Below, in pieces: positions 5,908-6,017 of a stretch of 6,017 nucleotides of DNA (the first letter of the stretch is position 1; every line of letters starts with the position of its first letter). The notes beneath the pieces were generated by a model, which ran no database searches, was not told the origin of the DNA, and worked only from the letters and a program-made list of their open reading frames with translations. The stretch is from an uncultured Flavobacterium sp. (GTDB lineage Bacteria; Bacteroidota; Bacteroidia; Flavobacteriales; Flavobacteriaceae): contig NZ_CAMLRU010000161.1 in the NCBI RefSeq assembly GCF_946482535.1, positions 1-6,017 of the forward strand. The letters run 5' to 3'. A program made the translations under genes and the position numbers.

Positions 5908-6017
5908 ATGTTGAAATCCAAAATTGCCATTACCGCTTTAGCTTCTGTTTCGCCTTTAGGGAAAAACCCGGAGACGATTTGGGCCAATTATCTTTCGCCT
6001 AAAACTTTAATTGCCGC
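5908..6017 (+). CDS. Beta-ketoacyl synthase family protein, N-terminal fragment
   Basis: Only the first 36 codons are present; the gene runs off the right edge. The residues read MLKSKIAITALASVSPLGKN followed by PETIWANYLSPKTL, which fits the start of the thiolase-fold ketosynthases (FabF/FabB type): a first strand of the form VxITGxGxVSPLG and then a helix containing W. The usual Gly in ITG and GxG is replaced (ITALAS), suggesting a divergent paralogue rather than the housekeeping FabF. The active-site Cys and His residues are outside the window, so activity cannot be judged. Its place directly after bioA suggests a link to acyl-chain supply for biotin or to fatty acid synthesis, which is inference. 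Confidence 0.75.
   Translation, partial: MLKSKIAITALASVSPLGKNPETIWANYLSPKTLIA

Overview
The window looks like chromosomal DNA of a member of the Bacteroidota, most likely a Flavobacterium or close relative. The evidence is moderately AT-rich DNA with AT-rich spacers, the near absence of Shine-Dalgarno sequences, promoter elements of the Bacteroidota type (TTG, about 20 nt, then TAnnTTTG), an F1 beta subunit with a long insertion plus a very short epsilon subunit, and intergenic repeats that I recall as typical of flavobacterial genomes. The genus assignment is inference from reading, not a search result. All real genes lie on the + strand.

Layout: (1) 1-227 holds a terminator for an upstream gene and a good promoter for the ATP synthase pair. 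(2) 228-2144 is a two-gene unit, atpD and atpC (F1 beta and epsilon), separated by a 74-nt spacer built of 7-nt repeats and closed by a strong intrinsic terminator. (3) 2151-2248 is a hairpin-forming intergenic repeat with a second repeat-like hairpin nested inside it. (4) 2281-5743 is a tightly packed four-gene biotin unit: bioF, a small membrane/zinc-ribbon protein of the DUF2007 type, bioD and bioA, with gaps of only 2 to 4 nt. (5) 5744-5907 is a spacer of more repeats (a CGCAAAG/CTTAGCG element and a 7-nt-period array). (6) From 5908 to the window end is the start of a beta-ketoacyl synthase gene.

Functionally, BioF, BioA and BioD carry out three consecutive steps of biotin synthesis: pimeloyl thioester plus alanine to KAPA, KAPA to DAPA, DAPA to dethiobiotin. 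bioB and the genes that make the pimeloyl thioester are not in the window. The downstream ketosynthase is a candidate for acyl-chain supply, but that is inference. AtpD and AtpC belong to F1; the remaining ATP synthase subunits are not next to them here, which fits the split ATP synthase loci known from Bacteroidota.

I see no convincing entirely new system. The most worthwhile points are: repeat DNA that appears to have been absorbed in frame into bioF; a perfect -7 element placed so that bioF mRNA would be leaderless; a zinc ribbon split by a hydrophobic segment in the uncharacterised protein inside the biotin operon; and recurring 7-nt periodicity in two unrelated spacers.
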